From assembly GCA_040383485.1 (NCBI GenBank), contig JBEIDK010000084.1, forward strand, positions 1 to 13,826: a DNA stretch of 13,826 bases. The letters run 5' to 3'. The notes beneath the pieces were generated by a model. The model saw only the letters and a program-made list of their open reading frames with translations, was not told where the DNA came from and searched no databases. Origin of the DNA: JBEIDK01 sp040383485 (lineage in GTDB: Bacteria > Bacteroidota > Bacteroidia > UBA4408). Made by a program: the position numbers and the translations under genes. Numbering within the stretch: position 1 is the first letter of the stretch; the number at the start of each line of letters is the position of its first letter. Below are positions 1-8,900 of the stretch, piece by piece.

Positions 1-87
1 AATACAGCACATGTTAGCTTTGGAACTGTAGCATGGAGCAATGGTGCTGATTTGTGCCCAGACACCTTTTATGAACAAAGTAAATAA
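1..87 (+). CDS. DUF2442-like protein, 3' end only
   Basis: An open frame enters from the left edge and stops at 85-87, giving 28 visible residues. The segment GTVAWSNGADLCPDTFYEQ matches, from memory, the conserved C-terminus of DUF2442 proteins, which usually reads roughly G-x-(I/V)-x-W-x-N-G-A-D-(I/L)-x-P-(D/E)-x-(L/F)-Y. These are small proteins of about 80-100 residues with a beta-rich fold and no firmly established biochemical role. They often sit beside a DUF4160 gene in a two-gene arrangement that looks like a toxin-antitoxin module. The partner, if present, would lie upstream and outside the window. The gene ends 77 bases before the next start, and that gap is AT-rich with no clear terminator, so read-through into the next gene is possible. 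The family call rests on a short tail and is moderately sure. Confidence 0.65.
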   Translation, partial: NTAHVSFGTVAWSNGADLCPDTFYEQSK

Positions 88-164
88 TATATACAACAAA
101 TAAATAAAACAGCATGAACCAGCTTCAGCTGCTCATTCAAATAATTAAAAAATAAATAAACAAC

Positions 165-1214
165 ATGAAAAAGATTACAAAAAGTATTTTAGCTGCTGCG
201 GCAGTAATTTTAATGACTGTAGGTGCTAAGGCAACTGTACACACAGTAAATAACGGAGTTATTAATGGTGGGCAATTCACCAATTTGCAGACAGCTATTG
301 ACGCTGCCACAGCTGGCGATACCATTTATGTACATGGTTCACCTAATACTTATGGAGATATTACCCTTAATAAAAGATTAACCTTGGTAGGTGCTGGGTA
401 TTATTTAACAGGAACAGTAAATAATTTTCCTTCAATGGTAACCAATCTCTATTTAGACACGATTCAGTTTTTTAATGGTGCTTCTGGAAGTAAAATTATT
501 GGTATAGCATGTAATGGAAGCATCACACATAATTGGCCTTATTCCTATTTTCCAAGTAATATATTCATTTCAAGGTGTTATACAGCTAGTACTGTATCTT
601 TATTTAACAACTTTATTATTGAAAACAGTCTACTTGGAGGCATTTCAATAAGAACACAAAATGGCGTTGTTAGAAATAATATTTTAGGCGTTATAGATGG
701 TACAAGTCAGATTGGTACAATTGCAAGTGGCGTAATATTCGACCATAATATCTTTAATGGTAGTTATTCAATCTCTAATATTTCTTATGCAACTTTTACA
801 AATAATATTTTTTTCTTTTGCGGTGTTGCTTCTTCTTCTTGGAGTAATGTAAACAATTGCATTTTTACTAAAAATATGACTTTTGATAATTTATCTTCTA
901 CCTTACCTTTTGGTTCAAATACTGGTAGTGGTAATATTGCAACCACAATGCCTACATATCAGTTTAATAACACTCTAACTGTTGGAAACTCAACTCCATG
1001 GACTGTTAATTGGACTTTAAAAGCTACAAGTAGCGGAAAAAATGCTGCTACCGATGGAACTGATATTGGCATTTATGGAGGCAGTTATCCAATGAAGAAT
1101 TTAACAGGTGCAAGTAACTTAATACCTCAAATGACATTGATGAATATTTCAAACACAAGTATTCCATTGAATGGCACTTTGAATGTAAATTTCAAATCGC
1201 GTAAGCAAAACTAA
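165..1214 (+). CDS. Secreted right-handed parallel beta-helix protein
   Basis: This is a 349-residue exported protein. Residues 1-23 form a signal peptide: MKK start, hydrophobic core ILAAAAVILMTVG and an A-K-A cleavage site. Residues 38-80 have the usual opening of a pectate-lyase-like beta-helix: FTNLQTAIDAATAGDTIYV, then ITLNKRLTLVGAGYY. From about residue 110 to 240 short strands recur with Asn-rich turns (NNFIIENS, GVVRNNI, GVIFDHNIF, ATFTNNIF), as expected for stacked coils with an asparagine ladder. The helix closes with the motif DGTDIGIYGG at residues 297-306, which I recall as common in Bacteroidota beta-helix proteins. No catalytic residues of a polysaccharide lyase are evident, so glycan binding or a structural role is as likely as enzyme activity. 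Unlike the next two genes it has no T9SS sorting domain; its tail ends in FKSRKQN. It lies 21 bases upstream of the next gene and probably shares its transcript. The ATG was chosen because it directly precedes the signal peptide; no strong ribosome binding site is visible. Confidence 0.8.
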   Translation: MKKITKSILAAAAVILMTVGAKATVHTVNNGVINGGQFTNLQTAIDAATAGDTIYVHGSPNTYGDITLNKRLTLVGAGYYLTGTVNNFPSMVTNLYLDTIQFFNGASGSKIIGIACNGSITHNWPYSYFPSNIFISRCYTASTVSLFNNFIIENSLLGGISIRTQNGVVRNNILGVIDGTSQIGTIASGVIFDHNIFNGSYSISNISYATFTNNIFFFCGVASSSWSNVNNCIFTKNMTFDNLSSTLPFGSNTGSGNIATTMPTYQFNNTLTVGNSTPWTVNWTLKATSSGKNAATDGTDIGIYGGSYPMKNLTGASNLIPQMTLMNISNTSIPLNGTLNVNFKSRKQN

Positions 1215-1235
1215 TTATCCTATATATATAAATAT

Positions 1236-4200
1236 ATGAATAGGACATTCCGTTCAATAGGGATAGTCGTATTTATTCTGTTTCAGGTGTTGGCGCAAGC
1301 GCAACAAATAAAAAAAGCAGAATACTTTTACGACACTGACCCGGGTGTAGGTAGTGGCACAGCCATTACGCTCACACAAGCCGATTCGGTTGATATTACT
1401 ACCTCAATGCCTACCACGAGCTTAGGTGCTGGATTTCATAAATTATTTATTCGTACCAAAAACACAAATGGATTGTGGAGTATGTACGAAGCAAGGAATT
1501 TTTATATTAATTCTACTGCTACTACTCCTTCAGTTCAAATTACAAAAGCAGAATATTTTTTTGATGTAGACCCTGGTGTTGGAAACGGCACATCAATAGC
1601 TACAGGTAGTGCTGTTGATTCAATTGATTTTACACAATCAAATATTTCAACAACAGGATTAGGGACAGGATTTCACAAACTTTTTGTAAGAACCAAAAAT
1701 GAGTTGGGTTTATGGAGTATGTATGAGGGCAGAAATTTTTATATCAATTCCTCATCTACAACACCTTCAGTTCAAATTACAAAAGCAGAGTATTTTATAG
1801 ATACAGACCCTGGAGTTGGTAATGGAATTTCAATAACAACAGGTGCAGTAGCCGATTCTATTGATTTTACAGCAACATCCATTTCTACAACAGGTTTATC
1901 AAGCGGGTTTCACAAATTATGTGTGAGAACTAAAAACCAACTTGGCTTGTGGGGTATGTATGAAGCACGCAGTTTTTATATTGAAGCACCTAATACAGTT
2001 ACAATTCAACCTAAAATTACAAAAGCAGAATATTTTTTTGATACAGACCCCGGAGTAGGAAATGGAATATCTATCAGCACGGGTGCTTTAGCTGATTCAA
2101 TAAGTATTGCCCAAAGCATATCAACAACAGGTTTGGCAGGAGGCACGCATAGTTTATTTATTCGCACCAAAAATCAAACAGGTTTGTGGAGTTTGTATGA
2201 AGGTGGGGTGTTTAATATCTGTGCAACTGTCCCAGTTGTAAACTTAGGCTCAGATGGTGGTGCGTGTAGTGGAACCATTAATCTAAATGCTGGAAATACA
2301 GGTGCAAGTTATTTGTGGAGCACTGGTGAATTAACACAATCAATTACAGTTTCAAATACTGGAACTTATTGGGTGCAAGTTTCTACAGCAGTTGGGTGTT
2401 CTGCAACTGATACAATAAACATTAGCATCGGGCAGCCGCAAGCTGATATTACATCAAGTACACTTTCGGCTTGTGTTGGCGACTCTATATTACTTAGTGC
2501 AAATACAGGCAGTAATTTAGTATATCAATGGAAGAGAAATGGTATAAATTTAACAGGTGCAACTTCCGCTAATTATTATGCAAAAATAGCAGGTTCTTAT
2601 ACAGTTATTGTTTCAAATGTTGGTGCTTGCAGCACATTGTCAGCAGCTACAATTTTGACATTTAATGCGCTGCCAACCTCAACAATTTCAAATGGCTCAT
2701 CAGTAGTTATTTGTAGCGGCAGTTCGATTATTTTAAATGCAAATGGTGGTGTTGGAAATGTTTATCAATGGCGTGAAGGAGGCATTAATATTAGCGGGGC
2801 AAACTCTCAAAATTATAATGCAACTATTGCTGGTACTTTTACAGTAGTTGTAACTGCTAACGGTTGTTCTGCAACCTCAGCCATTACGACAGTTTCTATT
2901 AATCAACCACCTACAGCTACCATCACGCCTCAAGCTACAACTACTTTTTGTAGTGGTGGTAGTGTTGCCTTGTTAGCTAATACAGGAACTGGACTTACCT
3001 ATCAATGGCAAAGAAATAGTACAAATATTACTGCAACAGCTGCGGGTTACAATGCCACAATATCTGGTTCATACACCGTTATTGTAACCGATGCAAACGG
3101 TTGTAGCAATACCTCTGCTACAGAAGTTGTAACAGTGAACCCAAGCGTTGTGCCAAGTGTTGCTTTAAGTGCCAGCCAAACAACCATTTGTAGTGGTGAT
3201 TTTGTAACCTTTAATGCAACACCAACCAATGGCGGTACAGCACCCACTTACGTTTGGAAAAAGAACAATGTGGTAATTAGTGGGCAAACCACTGCAAGTT
3301 ATACTACAAGCACCATTGCCAATGGTGACCAATTTACGGTTGTAATGACGAGCAATGCCAATTGTGCAAATCCAACTACAGCAACAGCACCATTGGTAAA
3401 TATTACCGTAAGTGCTGCCGTGCAAGCCATTGCAGGCATTACAGCCAATGATACCAGTTTGTGTGCTGGTCAAAACTTACTGATGCTAGCAAACAATGTG
3501 CAAGGTGGCGGAACTTCTCCAACATATCAATGGTATAAAAACGGAGTTCTTATTATAGGTGCTACCAACATAACTTATAATACAACAACTGCCGCAAACA
3601 ACGATTATTACACTGTTGAGATGACAAGTAATTCAAGCTGTGCAATAGGTTCGCCAGCTATGTCATCGCCACAATTTGTTACTGTGCAAAACAACGTAAC
3701 ACCAACTGTAAGCATCACAAACCAAACGGGCACAGCCTGTGCAGGCGCGCCAGTAAACCTGTTTGCTAATGCAACCAATACAGGTACAAGTCCTTTCTTT
3801 TTGTGGCGTGTAAATGGTTACAATTTTGCAGCTACATCTTCTCCCAATTTTAGCCCTACTAACTTGCAAAATAATGATATAGTTACTGCAATTATGTTTA
3901 GTAGCATTGAGTGCATCAGCAACACTTTTGTAGTTTCAAATGCAATAACTGCAAGCATAACTTATGTTAATTATGGTTTAGCCTTTACAGCCAGCAATGT
4001 AAGTTTAATACAACCTCCTTTTAATACACAATTCAACAACAGTTCTATTGGAGCAGCAAATGTTGCTTACAGATGGTTTTTTGGTGATGGTACTAATATT
4101 ATTGCACAAAGCCCATCACACCAATATGCTGCAAATGGAACGTACTCAGTAACGCTATTTGCTCAAGATACAATAACAGGCTGTGCTGATACATTACGCA

Positions 4201-5579
4201 TAAACAATTACATTACTTGCAGTGGTGGCACTGGTGCTAGTTTTAATTGCACACAAACGGTAAGCATATCGCCTTCAAGTACCATCAACGGTTGTGTGGG
4301 AGGTAGTGCTACACTTACTGCATCTACTAATGCTGTAACACCATCATACCAATGGAATATTAATGGTGTGCCTATTGGCGGCGCTACACAAAGTACTTTT
4401 GTTGCCAGTGTCAATGGCTTTTATAGTGTTACTGTATATGAAAATGGTGGCTGCCCTAAAACTTCATCGGTTTTACTTGCAAGGTTTAATATTAATCCAC
4501 CTACTGCGCCTACCATTACCCAAACAGGTGTAATTAGTGGCTGTGCAGGTGGTAGTGCTACACTTAGCGCTAGTGCAGGCTTTACAAATTACTTATGGAG
4601 CAATGGTGCTACTACACAAAATATTACGGTTACTAATTCTGGCTTATATACTGTAACGGGAATCAATGCCAATGGTTGCCAAGCATTATCTAATCCTAAA
4701 ATAATAAATAACTCATACCTCACTGCTCCCGAAATTTGTTTGGTAACAGTAGATACTGTAAACAATAAAAACCTTATTGCCTGGAATAAATCTAACTACA
4801 GCGCTGCCGAAGTAGATTCGTTTATTGTGATGAAGGAAGGAATTTATGCAGGAGTTTATAACCGCATTGGAGCTAGGGATTATAATCAATTAAGTGAGTT
4901 TACTGATGTAGCATCTAATGCTTTGGCACGTGCCGATAGGTATAAAATAGCTATCAAAGACTCATGTGGAAACCTTACCTTACCAAGCGGGCATTACAAA
5001 ACCATGCACTTGCAAATAACCCCTGGTATTGGTTTACAACGTAATTTAAGTTGGACCCACGCCGAAGGTATTCCGTTTAGTTACTATTACCGAATAAACA
5101 GGTGGCATCAAGGTACTTGGACAACCATTGACTCGGTACAAAGCAATTTAAACACTTATACTGACTTAAACTTACCCGACATCAATGTAGATTATATTGT
5201 AGAGATTATTTTATCGCAGCCATGTATTTCATCAAAAAGCATCCAAGGTGCTAGAGTAAGATGTACCTCAAACGGTGGGACAAATCGAACCTTACTTTTA
5301 TCGGACCTTACTTCAATTGAAAAAGTTGAAAGTAACTTTGAAAATAGTCTCCGCATTTACCCTAACCCTGCAAAGGATGTGTTGAATGTAGAGGTTAGTT
5401 CTAGGTTCTCAGTTCTAAATTCTAAGTTGGTGATAATGGATGTGGTGGGTAAAGAGGTTTCATTTAACTATCTACCATCTACAAACGACAATATACTTTC
5501 AATTAACATCGAACCTTTAAGCAAAGGTGTTTACTTTGTTAGATTAGGTAACACTGTTAAGAAGTTGGTGGTGGAGTAA
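1236..5579 (+). CDS. T9SS type A cargo protein with DPG repeats, Ig-like array and PKD
   Basis: This is a 1447-residue cell-surface or secreted protein. Residues 1-23 are a signal peptide ending A-Q-A-Q. Four tandem modules of about 70 residues follow (25-92, 102-171, 181-250, 261-328), each with K-A-E-Y-F-x-D-x-D-P-G-V-G-x-G near the start and GLWSMYE near the end. Then come Ig-like modules at about 334-397, 404-477, 481-555, 560-634, 638-724, 731-817 and 822-907, marked by a Cys-Ser/Ala-Gly motif, YQW and a closing Cys. A PKD domain at 911-992 contains WFFGDGT. Two more Ig-like units (1005-1086, 1092-1155) and an Fn3-like region (1163-1345) lead to the type A sorting domain (1370-1447), which has YPNPAKDVLNVEV and ends GVYFVRLGNTVKKLVVE. 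By family knowledge, that domain routes the protein through the T9SS, where PorU normally removes it. No catalytic site is seen; adhesion or binding is the likely role. The ATG gives the signal peptide. The gene probably shares an operon with the beta-helix gene upstream and ends before a strong hairpin. Confidence 0.9.
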   Translation: MNRTFRSIGIVVFILFQVLAQAQQIKKAEYFYDTDPGVGSGTAITLTQADSVDITTSMPTTSLGAGFHKLFIRTKNTNGLWSMYEARNFYINSTATTPSVQITKAEYFFDVDPGVGNGTSIATGSAVDSIDFTQSNISTTGLGTGFHKLFVRTKNELGLWSMYEGRNFYINSSSTTPSVQITKAEYFIDTDPGVGNGISITTGAVADSIDFTATSISTTGLSSGFHKLCVRTKNQLGLWGMYEARSFYIEAPNTVTIQPKITKAEYFFDTDPGVGNGISISTGALADSISIAQSISTTGLAGGTHSLFIRTKNQTGLWSLYEGGVFNICATVPVVNLGSDGGACSGTINLNAGNTGASYLWSTGELTQSITVSNTGTYWVQVSTAVGCSATDTINISIGQPQADITSSTLSACVGDSILLSANTGSNLVYQWKRNGINLTGATSANYYAKIAGSYTVIVSNVGACSTLSAATILTFNALPTSTISNGSSVVICSGSSIILNANGGVGNVYQWREGGINISGANSQNYNATIAGTFTVVVTANGCSATSAITTVSINQPPTATITPQATTTFCSGGSVALLANTGTGLTYQWQRNSTNITATAAGYNATISGSYTVIVTDANGCSNTSATEVVTVNPSVVPSVALSASQTTICSGDFVTFNATPTNGGTAPTYVWKKNNVVISGQTTASYTTSTIANGDQFTVVMTSNANCANPTTATAPLVNITVSAAVQAIAGITANDTSLCAGQNLLMLANNVQGGGTSPTYQWYKNGVLIIGATNITYNTTTAANNDYYTVEMTSNSSCAIGSPAMSSPQFVTVQNNVTPTVSITNQTGTACAGAPVNLFANATNTGTSPFFLWRVNGYNFAATSSPNFSPTNLQNNDIVTAIMFSSIECISNTFVVSNAITASITYVNYGLAFTASNVSLIQPPFNTQFNNSSIGAANVAYRWFFGDGTNIIAQSPSHQYAANGTYSVTLFAQDTITGCADTLRINNYITCSGGTGASFNCTQTVSISPSSTINGCVGGSATLTASTNAVTPSYQWNINGVPIGGATQSTFVASVNGFYSVTVYENGGCPKTSSVLLARFNINPPTAPTITQTGVISGCAGGSATLSASAGFTNYLWSNGATTQNITVTNSGLYTVTGINANGCQALSNPKIINNSYLTAPEICLVTVDTVNNKNLIAWNKSNYSAAEVDSFIVMKEGIYAGVYNRIGARDYNQLSEFTDVASNALARADRYKIAIKDSCGNLTLPSGHYKTMHLQITPGIGLQRNLSWTHAEGIPFSYYYRINRWHQGTWTTIDSVQSNLNTYTDLNLPDINVDYIVEIILSQPCISSKSIQGARVRCTSNGGTNRTLLLSDLTSIEKVESNFENSLRIYPNPAKDVLNVEVSSRFSVLNSKLVIMDVVGKEVSFNYLPSTNDNILSINIEPLSKGVYFVRLGNTVKKLVVE
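1308..2219 (+). repeat. Four tandem EYFxDxDPGxGxG protein modules
   Basis: Four copies of one module with a period of 77-80 codons start at 1308, 1539, 1776 and 2016. Each begins K-A-E-Y-F/Y-x-D-x-D-P-G-V-G-x-G, has a centre with S-I-S-T-T-G-L and F-H-K-L-x-(I/V)-R-T-K-N, and ends G-L-W-x-x-Y-E. The Asp-x-Asp-x-Gly pattern could bind calcium, which is an inference. The copies differ at many synonymous sites, so the duplications are not recent. The exception is a 26-base stretch at the copy 1/2 and copy 2/3 junctions (1527-1552 and 1764-1789), which is identical. Similar modules occur in other Bacteroidota secreted proteins; I do not recall an accepted function. Confidence 0.9.
3699..5579 (+). 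repeat. Shared C-terminal stalk, copy 1
   Basis: Residues 822-1447 of this protein align end to end with residues 1741-2363 of the giant protein encoded downstream. The order is the same in both: Ig-like unit, PKD domain, Ig-like unit, short Ig-like unit with W-S-x-G-x-T-T-Q, a two-part Fn3-like region and the T9SS sorting domain. The lengths are nearly equal, at 1881 and 1872 bases. Long identical peptide stretches include AIKDSCGNLTLPS and RVRCTSNGGTN. The heads in front of the stalk are unrelated, apart from additional Ig-like units of the same general type. Confidence 0.88.
5360..5579 (+). repeat. Near-identical sorting-domain DNA, copy 1
   Basis: Aligned without gaps to 12813-13032, I count about 20 differences in 220 bases, or about 91% identity. 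A run of 57 bases (5436-5492 here, 12889-12945 there) is fully identical. Similarity begins sharply at the codons for P-N-P-A-K and ends within about two bases after the stop codon. The flanks on both sides are dissimilar. Confidence 0.92.
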
Positions 5580-5604
5580 TATGTATTCATTGTAGGCATT
5601 AAAG

Positions 5605-5649
5605 AATAATAAATCCCGACAAGTTTAAATTCTGTCGGGATTTATTATT
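5605..5649 (+). terminator. Rho-independent-type hairpin after the two-gene operon
   Basis: A perfect 17-bp inverted repeat (arms 5605-5621 and 5633-5649) encloses an 11-base loop. The core of the stem is TCCCGACA / TGTCGGGA and the outer part is A/T pairs, so the right arm itself runs into a T-rich tail (GGGATTTATTATTT). It lies 25 bases after the stop of the 1447-residue gene. With A/T tracts on both sides it could work in either direction, although the next gene runs the same way, so only the forward function is needed. Confidence 0.85.
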
Positions 5650-5940
5650 TCATTATTTACCTTAAACAAAATTGTTAGTTTAAATCAATATTATTAATAC
5701 TTTGGGAATACTTTAAATGATCACTTTTGACGTTTAATCTAAATCCAGTAATACAACACTATTAAATTTATTTCTAAATATTGTTCGTTTAAAAATTTAT
5801 TTTAACATTTGGCTTAAATTCATATTTTGCGAATGAATATAATTAATTGGTAGAATAATGATATTAGAAATATAGACAATCCGGAATATAGCTCACACAT
5901 TCAGAAATGAAAAAATTAACAACATATTAAAACAAACAGA
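5650..5940 (+). promoter_or_regulatory. AT-rich non-coding region upstream of the giant gene
   Basis: These 291 bases hold no credible gene and must contain the promoter and leader of the 2363-residue gene. I see no exact Bacteroidota promoter (TTTG, about 19 bases, TAnnTTTG). The nearest candidate is TTG at 5781-5783 followed, 19 bases on, by TAACATTTG at 5803-5811, which has one base too many in the second element. A direct repeat of AATACTTT (5696-5703 and 5707-5714, an 11-base period) could be a protein-binding site but may be chance. No ribosome binding site is evident before the ATG at 5941, which is usual for AT-rich Bacteroidota leaders. Confidence 0.4.
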
Positions 5941-8900
5941 ATGAGAAAAATTTACACATTAGTTGCATTGGCAGTTTCAGCTTTAATTTCATATGCACAG
6001 CCGCTTACAAGGATTTCCATGGGAAGTTCTGCAAACTTATTTTCTGTAATAGTTACGGAAAGTAATTGTCTTACTGCAAACCAAGATTTAAACTCCATTA
6101 TGTTTACCAAACGCCGCAATACTTCTACGGCCGGGGCAAGTGGGATTGTAGAAAATGCAGTTTCTCCAAATGGAGGCACTTCTTTTGATTCAACGCTTGT
6201 TGTGGTGCCAGATGATGCTGTGCATTCTTGCCGTTATCCATCAGGAACTTTTGTAAACCCAACACCTGGCAATACAAACGCTGCAAATGCATTTGCAGTT
6301 GCCTCCGGGCCATGGCATATGGGAGGACCTTGGCAAGGAAATTATTTTGGAAGTATAAAGCTTTCTGGCGCAAACAATAACGTTAATTATATAGATAATT
6401 TAAACCTACTTGGTGCACAAAAAAGTGATTTTGCCTATTACTCAATTCAAAGCTGCGATAACGGAAAAGTTTATGTATTAGGAGGATATTACGATGATGC
6501 AAATGGCACAACTGCCCTTGCTCAGGGTTACCGTTATGCTGTTTTACATATTGGAACTTTAAATACAGGTTCTAACTCATTTACCTGGACAACCAAAACT
6601 TTTCCACATCCTTTTAGAACTGATGCCGTATCAGGCCTCAAAAATGTATATACAACGCCAATTTGTGCCTTTTCGCAGGATGGTAACGTAGGATATGTTA
6701 TTTATATTGGAGAAGACTCAATTCATTTTAATGAAAATAAATCATACCAACCTATAATTTATAAAACGACTAATGCAGGAGTTACTTGGACAGAAATGCC
6801 ATATTATAGTTTTGCTAAATTAGCACATTTGTTACCGTTTTTGCGTTCAACAAATTCTGGAAGTAAAAGGCCATTTTTTGATAGACAGAATGGTTTTGAT
6901 GCAACAGTTGATGCGACAAATAACTTACATATTTTTTGTAATGTAAGGGCATGTAGTTCCGATAATTTGGATTCATTAGACTACACTTGGAATAATCAAA
7001 ATTTGTTATGTGATGTGTATAGCACAATTACAGGTTGGGATGCAATTGTATTGGATAGTTTAAAAACTACCCAGGCAACTACCACAAGCACTCCATGGCA
7101 AGCTTCGGATGGTTCAGGTGGTAACGTTTCAGGTGCAAGATTACAAATCTCACGAACTCAAAATGGTCAAAAAATATTTTATGGTTGGGCCGATACTGAT
7201 TATAATTTAGCGACTGATACTGCTTGGTTCAGCGATATTGGAATAAATCTTCACTCAGATATTTTTGTAAAAGGTTTGGATGTAGCAACAAAACTATTGA
7301 CGCCAACAACTAATATTACTGCCAATGATGCTGTTCTTCATGGCAATTGTGATTGGATGTACTTTTCGAACATAACGTTAAAAAATGGTAGTACATATAA
7401 ATTACCTTTCTCACGCACATATTCACGAAATGGAACTTTTAATGCAATAGCTTCTGTGCAGCATGAGTTTATAAGTGGTGCACAACTTACAGATGCACAA
7501 TTTACCATAGCACCGCATGCTGTTTGCGCCAATTTTACGCCCAATGTAAATGTTAATAACAATATTGCAACAGCCACATTGCCAGGTAATACAAATACTC
7601 CATTCATATACAGTTGGGATAATGATTTTTATGAAGGAGCAAATACAAAAACATTAGCAAATGGAAACCATACTGTTTCAATAGTTAATAGTATTGGCTG
7701 TGCCTACAGCACTAATTTTAATGTAAGCTCATCTGTTGCTAGTGTACCTTTTGCCATAAATGATAATGCTTCAACTACAACAAATACACCAGTATTAATT
7801 AACGTATTGGCAAATGATTATGATACCGCTAGTGTAATCAATCCATTGACCCTTGATTTAAATACTGGTATAGCCGGCACACAATCAAGCTTTAGCAATG
7901 CTTTAGGTTCTTGGTTGGCCGATACTAGCGGTAATGTAACTTATACCCCGGCAGCGGGTTATGTAGGCAATGCAGTAAAAACTTACTCTGTTCAGAATAT
8001 TGGTGGGGGCTTATCAAATGTAGCCACAATTACCGTTACAGTTGTTAATCCAAACAGTGCATTTGCATCTAATTACCTAGATACCAACAAAATCAAAGCC
8101 CGTTTTAAAAATAATTTCGAATTCTTTTGGGATAGCCAGTCAGGAGCTTCAAGTTTTGAAGTACCAAAAGGTTCTGGTAAAAATGCACACTTTGCTTCAG
8201 CGTTATGGTTAGGTGGTATTGATGCTGGAGGGCAATTACATGCTGCTGCCCAAACATATTCTCAAACAGGAGTTGATTATCAGTATGGCCCTGTTGCAAC
8301 TTCACGAACTGCAAATAACTATGCTACACGTTACAATCGTTTGTGGAAAGTAAATAAATCACAAATTCAAAATCACATTGCAAACTTCAATGATACTGCT
8401 TACAATATACCTGAGGTAATTTTGAATTGGCCTGCAAATGGGAATACAAGCAACGGAGAAGCTGCCCAATTAGCACCTTTTTATGATGCCAATAGCAATG
8501 GGATTTACGAACCACAAAATGGAGATTATCCAAAAATAAAAGGAGACCAGTGTATTTATATGATTTTTAACGATGATATAATACATACCGAAACTTCAGG
8601 CTCTAATCCTTTTAAGTTTGATATACATGTTATGGCTTATGAAGTTGCAGGTCAAAGCAACGCGATTGATACCACTATTTTCTTACAATACAAAATTGTA
8701 AACCGAAGCTCAAATACTTATCATGGATTAAGAATGGGTATTTGGAATGATTTTGATTTAGGATATTATGTTGATGATTTACCAGGAACTGATGTTGGAA
8801 AAAATATGGCGTTTATGTATAATGCTGATAATAATGATGAAACTTCAGCTGGATATGGAGCAAACCCTCCTGCAATAGGAAGTATTTTATTGAATAAAAC

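Noticed and set aside
114..145. Small inverted repeat CAGCT-TC-AGCTG before the beta-helix gene as an operator or terminator
   Set aside because: The arms are only five bases long, there is no T-run, and the flanks do not extend the pairing.
3165..3473. Antisense open frames of 60-100 codons beneath the large genes, for example this one and others near 6125-6373 and 7338-7607
   Set aside because: They lie opposite repetitive Ig-like or head-domain coding sequence, their translations are low-complexity or unlike known proteins, and none has a plausible start region. They are shadows of the forward genes.
5781..5811. TTG ... TAACATTTG as a Bacteroidota sigma-factor promoter
   Set aside because: The second element has one base too many for TAnnTTTG and the region is so AT-rich that near matches are common. 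It is mentioned only as a weak candidate in the regional entry.
5907..5930. Micro-ORF encoding MKKLTTY just ahead of the giant gene, considered as a leader peptide
   Set aside because: Seven codons starting ATG-AAA-AAA are expected by chance in such AT-rich DNA, and there is no attenuator-like hairpin or run of regulatory codons.
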